This document shows positions 41,637 through 50,005 of a stretch of 64,000 bases of DNA, in pieces. Made by a program: the position numbers and the translations under genes. This DNA is from Methylobacterium sp. J-048 (GTDB lineage Bacteria > Pseudomonadota > Alphaproteobacteria > Rhizobiales > Beijerinckiaceae). Each line of letters starts with the position of its first letter. Positions within the stretch are counted from its first letter, which is position 1. The stretch covers positions 1 to 64,000 of the forward strand of contig NZ_JAKSYL010000256.1 of the NCBI RefSeq assembly GCF_022829515.1. Reading direction: 5' to 3'. The notes under the pieces were generated by a model. That model did no database searches. It saw nothing but the letters and a program-made list of their open reading frames with translations, and had not been told where the DNA came from.

Positions 41637-44213
41637 TTAGCCACGCTGTGCCCGGCGGCTCAGAGCACGCGGGCTCGACTTCTTCGACGCCTTGCCGCGG
41701 CCGGAAAGACTCGGGTTCGTCATGAAGTACTTGTGCGCGTTGAACGGCTCCTCCCCATCGGCGGGTTGGATCCGCTCGCAGCCGCCGGAGGCGAGCAGCC
41801 GCCAACTCTGGCGGTTGTCCAGGAGATTGGCCAGCATGATCTGGTCGAGGACCTGCTGGTGAACTGTCGGGTTGGTGATCGGCAGCATGGCCTCGACCCG
41901 GCGGTCGAGGTTGCGGCTCATGAGGTCGGCCGACGAGATGTAGATCGTGGCCTTCGGATGCGGCAGCCCGACGCCGTTGCCGAAGGCGTAGATCCGCCCG
42001 TGCTCGAGGAACCGCCCGACGATCGACTTGACCCGGATCGTCTCCGACAGGCCCGGGATGCCCGGCCGCAGGCAGCAGATGCCGCGCACGACACAATCGA
42101 TCTGCACGCCCGCGGAGGACGCATCGTACAGCGCGTCGATGATCTGCGCGTCGACCAGGGAGTTGCACTTGATCCAGATCGCCGCCGGCCGGCCGGCCTT
42201 GGCGTGGGCGACCTCGGCCTCGATGTTCTCCAGCAGGCGGTTCTTCAGGGTCAGCGGCGAGACCGACATCCGCTCCAGCTCCGCAGGCTCGGCATAGCCG
42301 GTGATGAAGTTGAAGATCCGCGAGACGTCCCGGGCGATCGCCGGGTCGGCCGTGAAGAACGACAGGTCCGTGTAAACCCGGGCCGTGATCGGGTGGTAGT
42401 TGCCGGTGCCGACATGGCAGTAGGTGACGAGCTTGTCGCCCTCGCGCCGGACCACCAGCGACAGCTTGGCGTGGGTCTTCAGCTCGACGAAGCCGAACAC
42501 CACCTGCGCGCCCGCCTTCTCCAGGTTGCGCGCCCAGCGGATATTGGCCTCCTCGTCGAACCGCGCCTTCAGTTCGACCAGGGCGGTGACCGACTTTCCG
42601 AGCTCGGCGGCCTCCGCCAGCGCCGCGACGATCGGCGAGTTCGACGAGGTGCGGTAGAGCGTCTGCTTGATCGCCACCACGTTCGGGTCCCGGGCCGCCT
42701 GGGCCAGGAACTGCACCACCGAATCGAAGGATTCATAGGGGTGGTGGACGATGAAATCCTTCTGCCGGATCGCCGCGAACACGTCGCCGCCGCTCTCGCG
42801 GATGCGCTCGGGGAAGCGCGGGTTGTACGGCTTGAACTTCAGGTCCGGCCGGTCGATCCCGACGATCTGGGACAGCTCGTTCAGGGCGAGCATGCCCTCG
42901 ATCATGAAGATCGCGTCGGCGGAGATTTCCAACTCGTCCGCGACGAAGCTGCGCAGATCCTCCGACATTCCGGCTTCGACTTCGAGGCGGATCACGACGC
43001 CCCGGCGGCGCTGCTTCAGTGCGGTCTCGAAATGCAGGACGAGGTCCTCGGCCTCCTCCTCGATCTCGAGATCGGAATCGCGCACCACCCGGAACGCGCC
43101 GCTGCTCTTGACCAGATAGCCGGGGAACAGCCGCCCGGTGAACATGCCGATCACCTGCTCGATCGGGATCAGCCGCACGGACGCCGCGCTGTCGCTGCTC
43201 GGCAGGCGCACGAACCGGTCGATGACGCCGGGCACGCGGATCAGGGCCCGCAGGACCCGCCCGTCGCGCGGCCGCACCAGCATCAGCGCGATGGTGGTCC
43301 CGAGATTGGGGATGAACGGGAACGGGTGGGCCGGATCGATCGCCAGCGGCGTCAGGACCGGGGAAACGTGGTTGAGGAAGTATTCCTCCAGCCACGCGGC
43401 CTGCTCGGTGGTGAGGGCGGCGGGCTCGACGATCTCGATCTCGGAGGCCTGAAGCTCCACGCGCAGCTCGCGCCAGCGGGTCTGCTGGTCGGCGGCGAGC
43501 CGCGTCACCTCGATGCCGATCCGGTTCAGCTGCTCGGACGGCGTCAGCCCGTCCTGGGACGGGAGCGTCAGCCCGGCCCGGACCTGGTCGATCAGGCCGG
43601 CGACGCGGACCATGAAGAACTCGTCGAGATTATTCGCCGAGATCGACAGGAAGCGCAGGCGCTCCAGCAGCGGATGGTTCGGGTTGGAGGCTTCCTCCAG
43701 CACCCGGCGGTTGAACTGGAGCCAGGACAGCTCGCGGTTCACGAACCGCTCGGGGGAATGGCGCAGCGAGCGCCCGGCCTCGACCACGGGCTCGCGGGCG
43801 GCACCCGCCGGCTGCTCTGCCGGCGCGGTCGGCACGGCGGGCCACTCGTCGGCGGTGTCGACCGGCGCCGCGACGGCACTGGGGGCAGCGGCGGTTGCGC
43901 TCGCTGTTGTCGCGCTCGGCGCGGTTGCGCTGGCGGCGATCGGGCTCTTGACGACCGGGCTCTTGGCAGTCCCGCTATCGGCGATCGCGTTCTTAGCGGC
44001 CGTGGTCCGGGCTCGCGCGCTCGGAGCAGGCACGCTCTTCGCCGCCGTGCCCGGGGTCTCGTTCGGAACGGCAACGCTCTTGGCAGCCGTGGCCCTGGCC
44101 GGCGCGCGCCTGACGGCGGCGCGGCGCGGCGCCGGATCGGTCGCGTCGGGCCGACGGGGCTCCGCGGCCTCGTCGGCGGCGTCGCGGTCCATGGGCTTCT
44201 GCGTCGATTCCAT
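41637..44213 (-). CDS. ppk: Polyphosphate kinase 1 with long low-complexity N-terminal extension
   Basis: Ppk1 builds polyphosphate from ATP. The family part starts at about residue 145 (RFVNRELSWLQFNRRVLEEA) and includes HPYESFDSVVQFL, the phospho-acceptor His region YCHVGTGNYHPITARVYTDL at about residue 600, and CCLRPGIPGLSETIRV. The first about 125 residues are an Ala/Pro/Thr/Ser-rich extension with repeated AAKS/ATAPSAT-like units and interspersed Arg/Lys, which is not part of Ppk1 and may be disordered. The start is the ATG at 44213 or 44252. It lies 91 nt after hdaA and ends before ppx, forming hdaA-ppk-ppx. Confidence 0.94.
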   Translation of the reverse strand: MESTQKPMDRDAADEAAEPRRPDATDPAPRRAAVRRAPARATAAKSVAVPNETPGTAAKSVPAPSARARTTAAKNAIADSGTAKSPVVKSPIAASATAPSATTASATAAAPSAVAAPVDTADEWPAVPTAPAEQPAGAAREPVVEAGRSLRHSPERFVNRELSWLQFNRRVLEEASNPNHPLLERLRFLSISANNLDEFFMVRVAGLIDQVRAGLTLPSQDGLTPSEQLNRIGIEVTRLAADQQTRWRELRVELQASEIEIVEPAALTTEQAAWLEEYFLNHVSPVLTPLAIDPAHPFPFIPNLGTTIALMLVRPRDGRVLRALIRVPGVIDRFVRLPSSDSAASVRLIPIEQVIGMFTGRLFPGYLVKSSGAFRVVRDSDLEIEEEAEDLVLHFETALKQRRRGVVIRLEVEAGMSEDLRSFVADELEISADAIFMIEGMLALNELSQIVGIDRPDLKFKPYNPRFPERIRESGGDVFAAIRQKDFIVHHPYESFDSVVQFLAQAARDPNVVAIKQTLYRTSSNSPIVAALAEAAELGKSVTALVELKARFDEEANIRWARNLEKAGAQVVFGFVELKTHAKLSLVVRREGDKLVTYCHVGTGNYHPITARVYTDLSFFTADPAIARDVSRIFNFITGYAEPAELERMSVSPLTLKNRLLENIEAEVAHAKAGRPAAIWIKCNSLVDAQIIDALYDASSAGVQIDCVVRGICCLRPGIPGLSETIRVKSIVGRFLEHGRIYAFGNGVGLPHPKATIYISSADLMSRNLDRRVEAMLPITNPTVHQQVLDQIMLANLLDNRQSWRLLASGGCERIQPADGEEPFNAHKYFMTNPSLSGRGKASKKSSPRALSRRAQRG

Positions 44214-44304
44214 TCCGATACCTGTCCCTGCCGATCGCGGCGCGTCTAGCATTCTACACCCGTAGCTTTCACGACGCTTTCGTGACGGCCACCGGTTTGC
44301 GATT

Positions 44305-45015
44305 TTATGCGTCCGCGTCGGCCTCGTCGTCGAAGCCCATGCGTCGTAGCACGGCCAGCGCCAGCGGTCGGCTGATCCGCCGTCCGCGCCCGAGGGCGTC
44401 CCGGTCCAGCTCGGCGACCAGATCGCGGGCCCGGCCGAGGGACCGGTCGATCCGCAGGGCCAGCGCCTCGATCACGCTGAGATCGACCACCAATTGCCGG
44501 TCCACGAACAGCTTGACCAGGACGGCGCGCAACAGCGCATCGTCCGGTGCGTCGATGGCGATGCTGGGCGCGAGGCGAAGCCGCGAGCGCAGATCGGGCG
44601 TCGCCAGCCCCAGCGCGTCGATCCCGGCCGCGCTGGTCAGCAGGACCGGACAGGCCAGCTCGCGGGCGCGGTTGAGCAGGTGGAACAGGGCGGCCTCGTC
44701 CCGGCCCGCGTCCCGGTCGATATCCTCGACGACCAGAGCCCCGTTCGACACGAGGTGCTGGACCGCGTCCGCCCCCACCTCGGCGGTCGACACCCTCCAG
44801 GCATGGGCGCGCTCGGCCCAGATCGCCGCGAGGTGGCTCTTGCCGCTGCCCGAGGGGCCGGTCAGCACCAGCACGCTGTCGGGCCAGTCCGGCCAGGCCT
44901 CGACCAGCGCGTAGGCCGCCTCGTTCGCCGGGCCGACCAGAAAATCCTCGCGGCCGTAGCGGGGATCGAGCGGCAGGTCGAAGGCCAGCTGCCGGGGTGG
45001 TGCGTTCTCGCGCAT
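44305..45015 (-). CDS. hdaA: DnaA-related regulator HdaA
   Basis: HdaA works with the DNA polymerase clamp to inactivate DnaA-ATP and so limits replication initiation. The 236-residue product starts MRENAPPRQLAFDLPLDPRYG, with a clamp-binding QLAFDLP motif. It has the AAA+ Walker A VLTGPSGSGKSHLAAIW near 49-65, Walker B ALVVEDIDRD, and sensor/arginine regions SRLRLAPSIAIDAP and DRSLGRARDLVAELD. It lacks a C-terminal DNA-binding domain, unlike DnaA. It is the first gene of hdaA-ppk-ppx and is divergent from purM. Confidence 0.93.
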   Translation of the reverse strand: MRENAPPRQLAFDLPLDPRYGREDFLVGPANEAAYALVEAWPDWPDSVLVLTGPSGSGKSHLAAIWAERAHAWRVSTAEVGADAVQHLVSNGALVVEDIDRDAGRDEAALFHLLNRARELACPVLLTSAAGIDALGLATPDLRSRLRLAPSIAIDAPDDALLRAVLVKLFVDRQLVVDLSVIEALALRIDRSLGRARDLVAELDRDALGRGRRISRPLALAVLRRMGFDDEADADA

Positions 45016-45265
45016 GGGTTGCTCGGTTGGGGCGCTCAGGATGAAGGCGCACCGGTGGCGGTCAAGGGGAGACGGCTCGGCGCGAGGAGGGCTCGTAACC
45101 CGATGACAGCCCGTGCGCGCCTGATGGCGCCCGATGACACCGCATACCACGACCCGTCGCAGAGTGAGCATCGGCCCTCCGCCGATCGAGTCCCGGCGCT
45201 GCCGACTCGCGCGGCGCGCTGGAAGCCGCTAGAGCGGAACCGATGATGACCGGGACGACGCTGGC

Positions 45266-46333
45266 ATGACGGCCAAGGACGGACAGGGACTGACCTACGC
45301 GGAGGCGGGCGTCGATATCGACGCCGGCAACGCCATGGTCGAGACGATCAAGCCGCTGGTGCGCTCGACGCGGCGACCGGGGGCGGATGCCGAGATCGGC
45401 GGCTTCGGCGGCCTGTTCGATCTGAAGGCCGCGGGGTTCCGCGATCCGATCCTGGTGGCGGCCAACGACGGCGTCGGCACCAAGGTCAAGATCGCCATCG
45501 AGACCGGACGGCACGACACGATCGGCATCGACCTCGTGGCGATGTGCGTTAACGACCTCGTGGTCCAGGGCGCCGAGCCGCTGTTCTTTTTGGATTATTA
45601 CGCCACCGGCAAGCTGGTGCCCGGCGTCGGCGCCGACATCGTGCGCGGGATCGCCGAGGGCTGCCGGCAGGCCGGCTGCGCGCTGATCGGCGGCGAAACC
45701 GCCGAGATGCCCGGCCTCTACGACGGCTCGGATTACGACCTCGCCGGGTTCTCGGTGGGTGCCGCCGAGCGCGGCACGCTGCTGCCCAAGCCCGGCATCA
45801 GCCCGGGGGACGTGGTGCTCGGCCTGCCCTCCTCCGGGGTCCATTCCAACGGGTTCTCGCTGGTCCGCCGGATCGTGGCCAAGACCGGGCTCGGCTGGGA
45901 CGCCCCGGCGCCGTTCGATCCCGCGCGGAGCCTCGGTGATGCCCTACTGGAGCCGACCCGGATCTACGTGAAGCCGCTGCTCGCCGCGCTGGAGGCGACC
46001 GACGGCATTCGCGCGCTCGCCCACATCACCGGCGGCGGCTTCCCCGACAACCTGCCCCGGGTTCTGCCGGACGATATCGGCATCGCCATCGATCTCGATG
46101 CGATCACCCCGCCGGCAGTGTTCGGCTGGCTCGCCCGCGAGGGCGGCGTCGCCGAGGCGGAGATGCTGCGGACCTTCAATTGCGGGATCGGCATGGTGGT
46201 GATCGCCGCCGCCGACGCGGTCGACGACGTCGACGAGGCGCTGACCCGGGCCGGCGAGGCTCCGGTGCGCCTCGGCCGGATCACCGCACGCGGGCCCGAG
46301 GCCGTAACCTTCCGCGGACGCCTCGCGCTCTGA
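45266..46333 (+). CDS. purM: Phosphoribosylformylglycinamidine cyclo-ligase
   Basis: PurM makes aminoimidazole ribonucleotide from FGAM with ATP, step five of purine synthesis. The 355-residue product has TYAEAGVDIDAGNAMVETIK, the IGGFGGLFDL loop, VAANDGVGTKVKIAIE near 70-85, CVNDLVVQGAEPLFFLDYYATGKL, GGETAEMPGLY and LPSSGVHSNGFSLVR, all standard PurM motifs. It is full length. It overlaps purN by one base (TGATG). Confidence 0.97.
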   Translation: MTAKDGQGLTYAEAGVDIDAGNAMVETIKPLVRSTRRPGADAEIGGFGGLFDLKAAGFRDPILVAANDGVGTKVKIAIETGRHDTIGIDLVAMCVNDLVVQGAEPLFFLDYYATGKLVPGVGADIVRGIAEGCRQAGCALIGGETAEMPGLYDGSDYDLAGFSVGAAERGTLLPKPGISPGDVVLGLPSSGVHSNGFSLVRRIVAKTGLGWDAPAPFDPARSLGDALLEPTRIYVKPLLAALEATDGIRALAHITGGGFPDNLPRVLPDDIGIAIDLDAITPPAVFGWLAREGGVAEAEMLRTFNCGIGMVVIAAADAVDDVDEALTRAGEAPVRLGRITARGPEAVTFRGRLAL

Positions 46334-46983
46334 TGGCAACCCCGCGAAAGACCCGCGTCGCGATCCTGATCTCGGGCCGCGGCTCGAACATGGCCGCGCT
46401 GATCGAGGCGGCGAAAGATCCGGCCTATCCGGCCGAGATCGTGCTGGTCCTGTCGAACCGGCCCGACGCCGCGGGCCTCACACGGGTGGCGGAGGCCGGG
46501 ATCCCGGCCCGGGCGATCGACCACACGACATTCACGGATCGCGCCAGCTTCGATGCCGCTCTCGACGCCGAATTGCGAGCCGCCGACATCGACCTCGTGT
46601 GCCTAGCGGGGTTCATGCGGATCTTCACGCCGGGCTTCGTGGCCGGCTGGGCCGGGCGGATGCTCAACATCCATCCCTCGCTGCTGCCCCTGTTCAAGGG
46701 CACCCACACGCACAAGCAGGCCCTCGACGCCGGCGTGCGGCTGCACGGCTGCACGGTCCATTTCGTCGTGCCGGAACTCGATGCCGGGCCGATCGTGGCG
46801 CAGGCCGCGATCCCGGTGCGCCAGGGCGACGACCCGGACAGCCTCGCCGAACGGGTGATCGTCCAGGAGCGCCGGCTCTATCCAGCGGTGCTGGCCCTCG
46901 TAGCCAGTGGGCGCGCCCATCTGGACGGCGACCGCGTCGTCATCGCCGACGATGCCCCGGACGGCGTCCTGTTCAGCCTGTAA
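46333..46983 (+). CDS. purN: Phosphoribosylglycinamide formyltransferase
   Basis: PurN formylates glycinamide ribonucleotide using 10-formyltetrahydrofolate. The 216-residue product has VAILISGRGSNMAALIEAA, LAGFMRIFTPGFV, NIHPSLLPLFKGTHTHKQAL with the catalytic Asn and His, CTVHFVVPELDAGPIVAQA with the catalytic Asp, and LAERVIVQERRLYP. It shares one base with the purM stop. It uses the folate pool, linking it to the one-carbon genes elsewhere in the window. Confidence 0.97.
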   Translation: MATPRKTRVAILISGRGSNMAALIEAAKDPAYPAEIVLVLSNRPDAAGLTRVAEAGIPARAIDHTTFTDRASFDAALDAELRAADIDLVCLAGFMRIFTPGFVAGWAGRMLNIHPSLLPLFKGTHTHKQALDAGVRLHGCTVHFVVPELDAGPIVAQAAIPVRQGDDPDSLAERVIVQERRLYPAVLALVASGRAHLDGDRVVIADDAPDGVLFSL

Positions 46984-46997
46984 CGGGAATCCCGAAG

Positions 46998-47037
46998 GGA
47001 CAAGTCCCTCTGGCAGGGTCCGGGGCAGCGCCCCGGA
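46998..47037 (+). terminator. Tandem stem-loops between purN and a convergent gene
   Basis: A short stem GGGAC/GTCCC (46998-47009) is followed by a strong stem TCCGGGGC/GCCCCGGA (47019-47026 and 47030-47037) with a 3-nt loop. It stands between two converging genes and could end both transcripts, though neither side has a good T tract. Confidence 0.55.
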
Positions 47038-47041
47038 ATGA

Positions 47042-47407
47042 TCAGATCGGCCGCTGCAGCTTGCAGCTGTCCAGGGCCGCGAGCGCCTTGGCGCGGGCGG
47101 AATCGTTGAAATAGCCGGTGGCACGGTAGGCCTCGACCTCGGATTCGTCGAGGCTGCGCAGGGTCTGCTTGGCGTAGCAGCCGCAGGGACGCTCCAGGGC
47201 GGCTTCGGGGGCGCTGGTCAGCCGGGCCTGGACGATCGTGCAGGCATGGCGCACACGGCCCTCGAGATTGGCCTTGGTGGCGGTCTTGAGCGCCGGATCC
47301 GGCTCGTACTGCTGGAACGGGGCCGAGGAACCGCCCGCGAGGGCGGCGGTCGCGCCGATCGCGATCAGGCCGGTCGCGATCAGCAGGGGCAGGCGGCGCA
47401 TCGTCAT
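47042..47407 (-). CDS. Small secreted CxC protein of unknown function
   Basis: The 121-residue product has a signal peptide (MTMRRLPLLIATGLIAIGATAALA, cleavage near residue 24) and a mature part with cysteines at 56, 75, 77 and 115. The middle pair forms RPCGCYAKQTLRSLDESEV. That spacing resembles the secreted protein next to pqqE at 19527-19889, although the two are otherwise not obviously alike. Two adjacent ATGs (47407 and 47401) are possible starts. Function unknown, probably periplasmic. Confidence 0.78.
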   Translation of the reverse strand: MTMRRLPLLIATGLIAIGATAALAGGSSAPFQQYEPDPALKTATKANLEGRVRHACTIVQARLTSAPEAALERPCGCYAKQTLRSLDESEVEAYRATGYFNDSARAKALAALDSCKLQRPI

Positions 47408-47575
47408 GGTGTTGGCGGTCCAAAGCTGAGGTTGAGTAACCTTGGCCGTTGGTCGCCCTCGGGCTTCGATCCGTCAATGACGGTCCGGACACACCGGGCG
47501 GCATTTGCCGCGCCGCCGGGTCCGCCGCGCCAGGATGGCGAGCCGGTGTGCCCGACCCGCCACCTTTCATCCGCC

Positions 47576-47998
47576 TCAAGCGGCGATGTCGGAATCCTTG
47601 AAGAACTGCGCGATCTCGATCTTGGCGTTCTCGGCGCTGTCGGAGCCGTGCACGGTGTTCTCACCGACGGACTCGGCGAACCGCTTGCGGATGGTGCCCT
47701 CGGCGGCCTGGGCCGGGTTGGTGGCGCCCATGACGTCCCGGTACTTGGCCACGGCGTTCTCGCCTTCGAGCACCTGCACGACCACCGGGCCGGAGGTCAT
47801 GAAGCTGACGAGCTCGCCGAAGAACGGCCGCTCCTTGTGGACCTCGTAGAACTTTTCGGCCTGCTCCTGGGTCAGGCGGATGCGGCGCTGGCCGACGATG
47901 CGCAGGCCCGCCTCCTCGATCACCGCGTTGACGGCGCCGGTCAGGTTGCGCCGGGTGGCATCGGGCTTGAGGATCGAGAAGGTGCGCTCGGTGGCCAT
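47576..47998 (-). CDS. ndk: Nucleoside diphosphate kinase
   Basis: Ndk equilibrates nucleoside di- and triphosphates. The 140-residue product has the full family pattern: ERTFSILKPDATRRNLTGAV, KERPFFGELVSFMTSGPVV, VMGATNPAQAAEGTIRKRFAES, and the phospho-acceptor His117 in NTVHGSDS. The length is normal. It is a single gene, with 168 nt to the upstream-lying secreted protein gene on the same strand and no obvious operon partner. Confidence 0.97.
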   Translation of the reverse strand: MATERTFSILKPDATRRNLTGAVNAVIEEAGLRIVGQRRIRLTQEQAEKFYEVHKERPFFGELVSFMTSGPVVVQVLEGENAVAKYRDVMGATNPAQAAEGTIRKRFAESVGENTVHGSDSAENAKIEIAQFFKDSDIAA

Positions 47999-48266
47999 GG
48001 TCTGTCCGGTCTGTCTGTGGAAAAGGCGGAGAGTGCGCGCCGCACTGACGGGCGCATCTCAGGGGCGAAAATTTCGCTTCCGCGGCAGGCTTATAGCGAG
48101 CGCCCTACCCGGCCTCAAGCTGCTCTGACGGCGGGATGAAACAAGCGCGGCCGTGGCCCTGCCGCAACACCGCCGAAAAATCGCCTGATTGCGACGGCTC
48201 TCTCGACCCAAGCCGATTTCGTCCACCCCTCAGGCGCCTTCGGTGCCCAAAACTCGGAGACGAACC

Positions 48267-48731
48267 ATGCGCCTCGCCCTCAGCGCCGCCCTCCTCCTCG
48301 CCGGCCTCTCGGCCGCCGCCGCCGACACCGGGAAGGATCCGTCCGGCACCTGGCTCACCGGAGACGGCCGCGCCAAGATCCGGATCGACCGCTGCGGCCC
48401 CGGCCAGAGCCTCGTCTGCGGCAAGGTCGTCTGGCTCAAGGCCCCGACCGCCGAGAACGGTGCCGCCAAGACCGACATGAAGAACCCAGATCCGAAGAAG
48501 CGCAGCCGTCCGGTGATCGGCCTGCAGCTCATCGACGGCCTGAAGCCCGACGAGGAGAAGTTCACCGGCGAGCTCTACAACATCGAAGAAGGCAAGGTTT
48601 ACACCGTCAGCCTCGAGCGCGAGAGCGAGGCCGAACTCAGCGTCTCGGGCTGCATGCTCAAGGTGCTGTGCGGCTCCCAGACCTGGACCCGGGTGCCGGA
48701 CGTGAACCAGCAGGCCGCCAACAAGAACTGA
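48267..48731 (+). CDS. DUF2147 secreted protein
   Basis: From the ATG at 48267 (ribosome site CGGAGACG) the product is 154 residues. It has a signal peptide (MRLALSAALLLAGLSAAAA) and the DUF2147 domain: DPSGTWLTGDGRAKIRIDRCG, LVCGKVVWLKAP, PVIGLQLIDGLKPDEEKFTGELYNIEEGKVYTVSLE, then LSVSGCMLKVLCGSQTWTRV. The family folds as a small lipocalin-like barrel with unknown ligands. Four cysteines are present. A frame extending 26 codons upstream looks spurious. Confidence 0.88.
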   Translation: MRLALSAALLLAGLSAAAADTGKDPSGTWLTGDGRAKIRIDRCGPGQSLVCGKVVWLKAPTAENGAAKTDMKNPDPKKRSRPVIGLQLIDGLKPDEEKFTGELYNIEEGKVYTVSLERESEAELSVSGCMLKVLCGSQTWTRVPDVNQQAANKN

Positions 48732-48734
48732 GAC

Positions 48735-49370
48735 TCAGACCGCCGCGAGGCCGCGCTGGACCGCCGGCCTCGCCAGGACGGTCTCGAGCCAGCGCGACAC
48801 ATTCGGCAGGGCGGCGATATCGACGCCCTGCTTGAAGTTCAGCTTGGCCCAGGTCAGGGTCGCGATGTCGGCGATGGAATAGTCGCCCGCGAGATAGTCG
48901 CGGCCCTCCAACCGACGCTCCAGCACGCCGTAGAGACGGTTGGCCTCCGCGGTGAAGCGCTCGATCGCGTAGGGCACCTTCTCGGGGGCGTAGATCTTGA
49001 AGTGATGCGTTTGGCCGAGCATCGGGCCGAATCCCGCCACCTGCCAGAACAGCCACTCGTCAACGGCGACTCGGGCACGCTCATCGACCGGGTAGAACTG
49101 CCCCGTCTTGCGACCGAGGTATTGCAGGATCGCGCCGGATTCGAACACCGTGATCGGCTGCCCGTCCGGGCCGTCCGGATCGACGATCGCCGGGATCTTG
49201 TTGTTCGGCGAGATCGCCAGGAAGTCGGGCGCGAATTGTTCGTTCTTGCCGATATTGACCGGGACCACCCGGTACGGCAGCCCGCACTCCTCCAGCATGA
49301 CCGGAATCTTCCAGCCGTTCGGCGTGCTCCAGGTGTGGACGTCGATCGGCCGCCCGGACAAAGCTGCCAT
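48735..49370 (-). CDS. Glutathione S-transferase, YfcG-like disulfide oxidoreductase
   Basis: The 211-residue protein has the thioredoxin-like N-terminal domain of Nu-class GSTs: VHTWSTPNGWKIPVMLEECGL with Thr/Asn as glutathione contacts, ISPNNKIPAIVDPDGPDGQPITVFESGAILQYLG, and a helical C-terminal domain (LAGDYSIADIATLTWAKLNF). E. coli YfcG uses GSSG for disulfide exchange, so a redox role is likely. The start is the ATG at 49370. It ends 3 nt from the convergent DUF2147 gene. Confidence 0.92.
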   Translation of the reverse strand: MAALSGRPIDVHTWSTPNGWKIPVMLEECGLPYRVVPVNIGKNEQFAPDFLAISPNNKIPAIVDPDGPDGQPITVFESGAILQYLGRKTGQFYPVDERARVAVDEWLFWQVAGFGPMLGQTHHFKIYAPEKVPYAIERFTAEANRLYGVLERRLEGRDYLAGDYSIADIATLTWAKLNFKQGVDIAALPNVSRWLETVLARPAVQRGLAAV

Positions 49371-49606
49371 GATGGACCTGCTCCTCGACCGATCATACGG
49401 CGGCGCGGCCCTCACCCGCCGATCTCGGACAATTCCGGCACTGAAGACGATTTCTCGGCCGCGCTCAAGGGCATCGCTGGCCCGCGCCTCACGTTTCCGA
49501 GAGCCGCGGCCTGGGTTGTTGGCGAAGACTCGCTGGCTCTTGCGGGAGGCGCGCCCGGACGGCGAGATTGCCGCCCGGAATCGTTGCGTCGACCGGGGGA
49601 TTCGCG

Positions 49607-49888
49607 ATGTTCGACCGTTTCGTGCTGACCGCGCCGCTTCTGGCGGCCCAACTCATCCTCGTTCAACCGCTCCAGGCCAAGGACGCGCCCGCGACGCCGC
49701 CAACCGCGAGCGAGGCGCCTGCGGCCAAGGCGCCGAGTCCGGGGCAGAGCGCCGCGCGGGAGCGGCAGAAGAAGTGCGGCGCCGAGTGGCGTGGGCTCAC
49801 CGACACCCAGAAGGCCGCGCAGGGACCGAAATGGCCGCAATTCTGGAGCAGCTGCAACAAGCGATTGAAGGGCGGCGATAAAGCCTGA
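49607..49888 (+). CDS. Small secreted protein of unknown function
   Basis: From the ATG at 49607 (GGGGGA upstream) the product is 93 residues. It has a signal sequence (MFDRFVLTAPLLAAQLILVQPLQA), a Pro/Ala/Thr-rich linker, and a short C-terminal motif KKCGAEWRGLTDTQKAAQGP followed by QFWSSCNKRLKG with two cysteines. The end recalls PsiF-like repeats (Cys-x-Cys helical hairpins), without certainty. It lies 117 nt before the FUSC gene. Confidence 0.65.
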   Translation: MFDRFVLTAPLLAAQLILVQPLQAKDAPATPPTASEAPAAKAPSPGQSAARERQKKCGAEWRGLTDTQKAAQGPKWPQFWSSCNKRLKGGDKA

Positions 49889-50005
49889 CCACGGCGCGAA
49901 CCGCCACGCCTCTCGTTCGTTGCAGACCGGATGAGATGGGACCGGGAACCGACGCTGACATGACGAATCGGCAGACGCCCTGGCGGTCGAGGGCTCGCAG
50001 GCGGC

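Noticed and set aside
41733..44249. An 838-codon plus-strand frame antisense to ppk
   Set aside because: It is the mirror of ppk codon usage, rich in Arg, Asp, Gly and His, with no family similarity.
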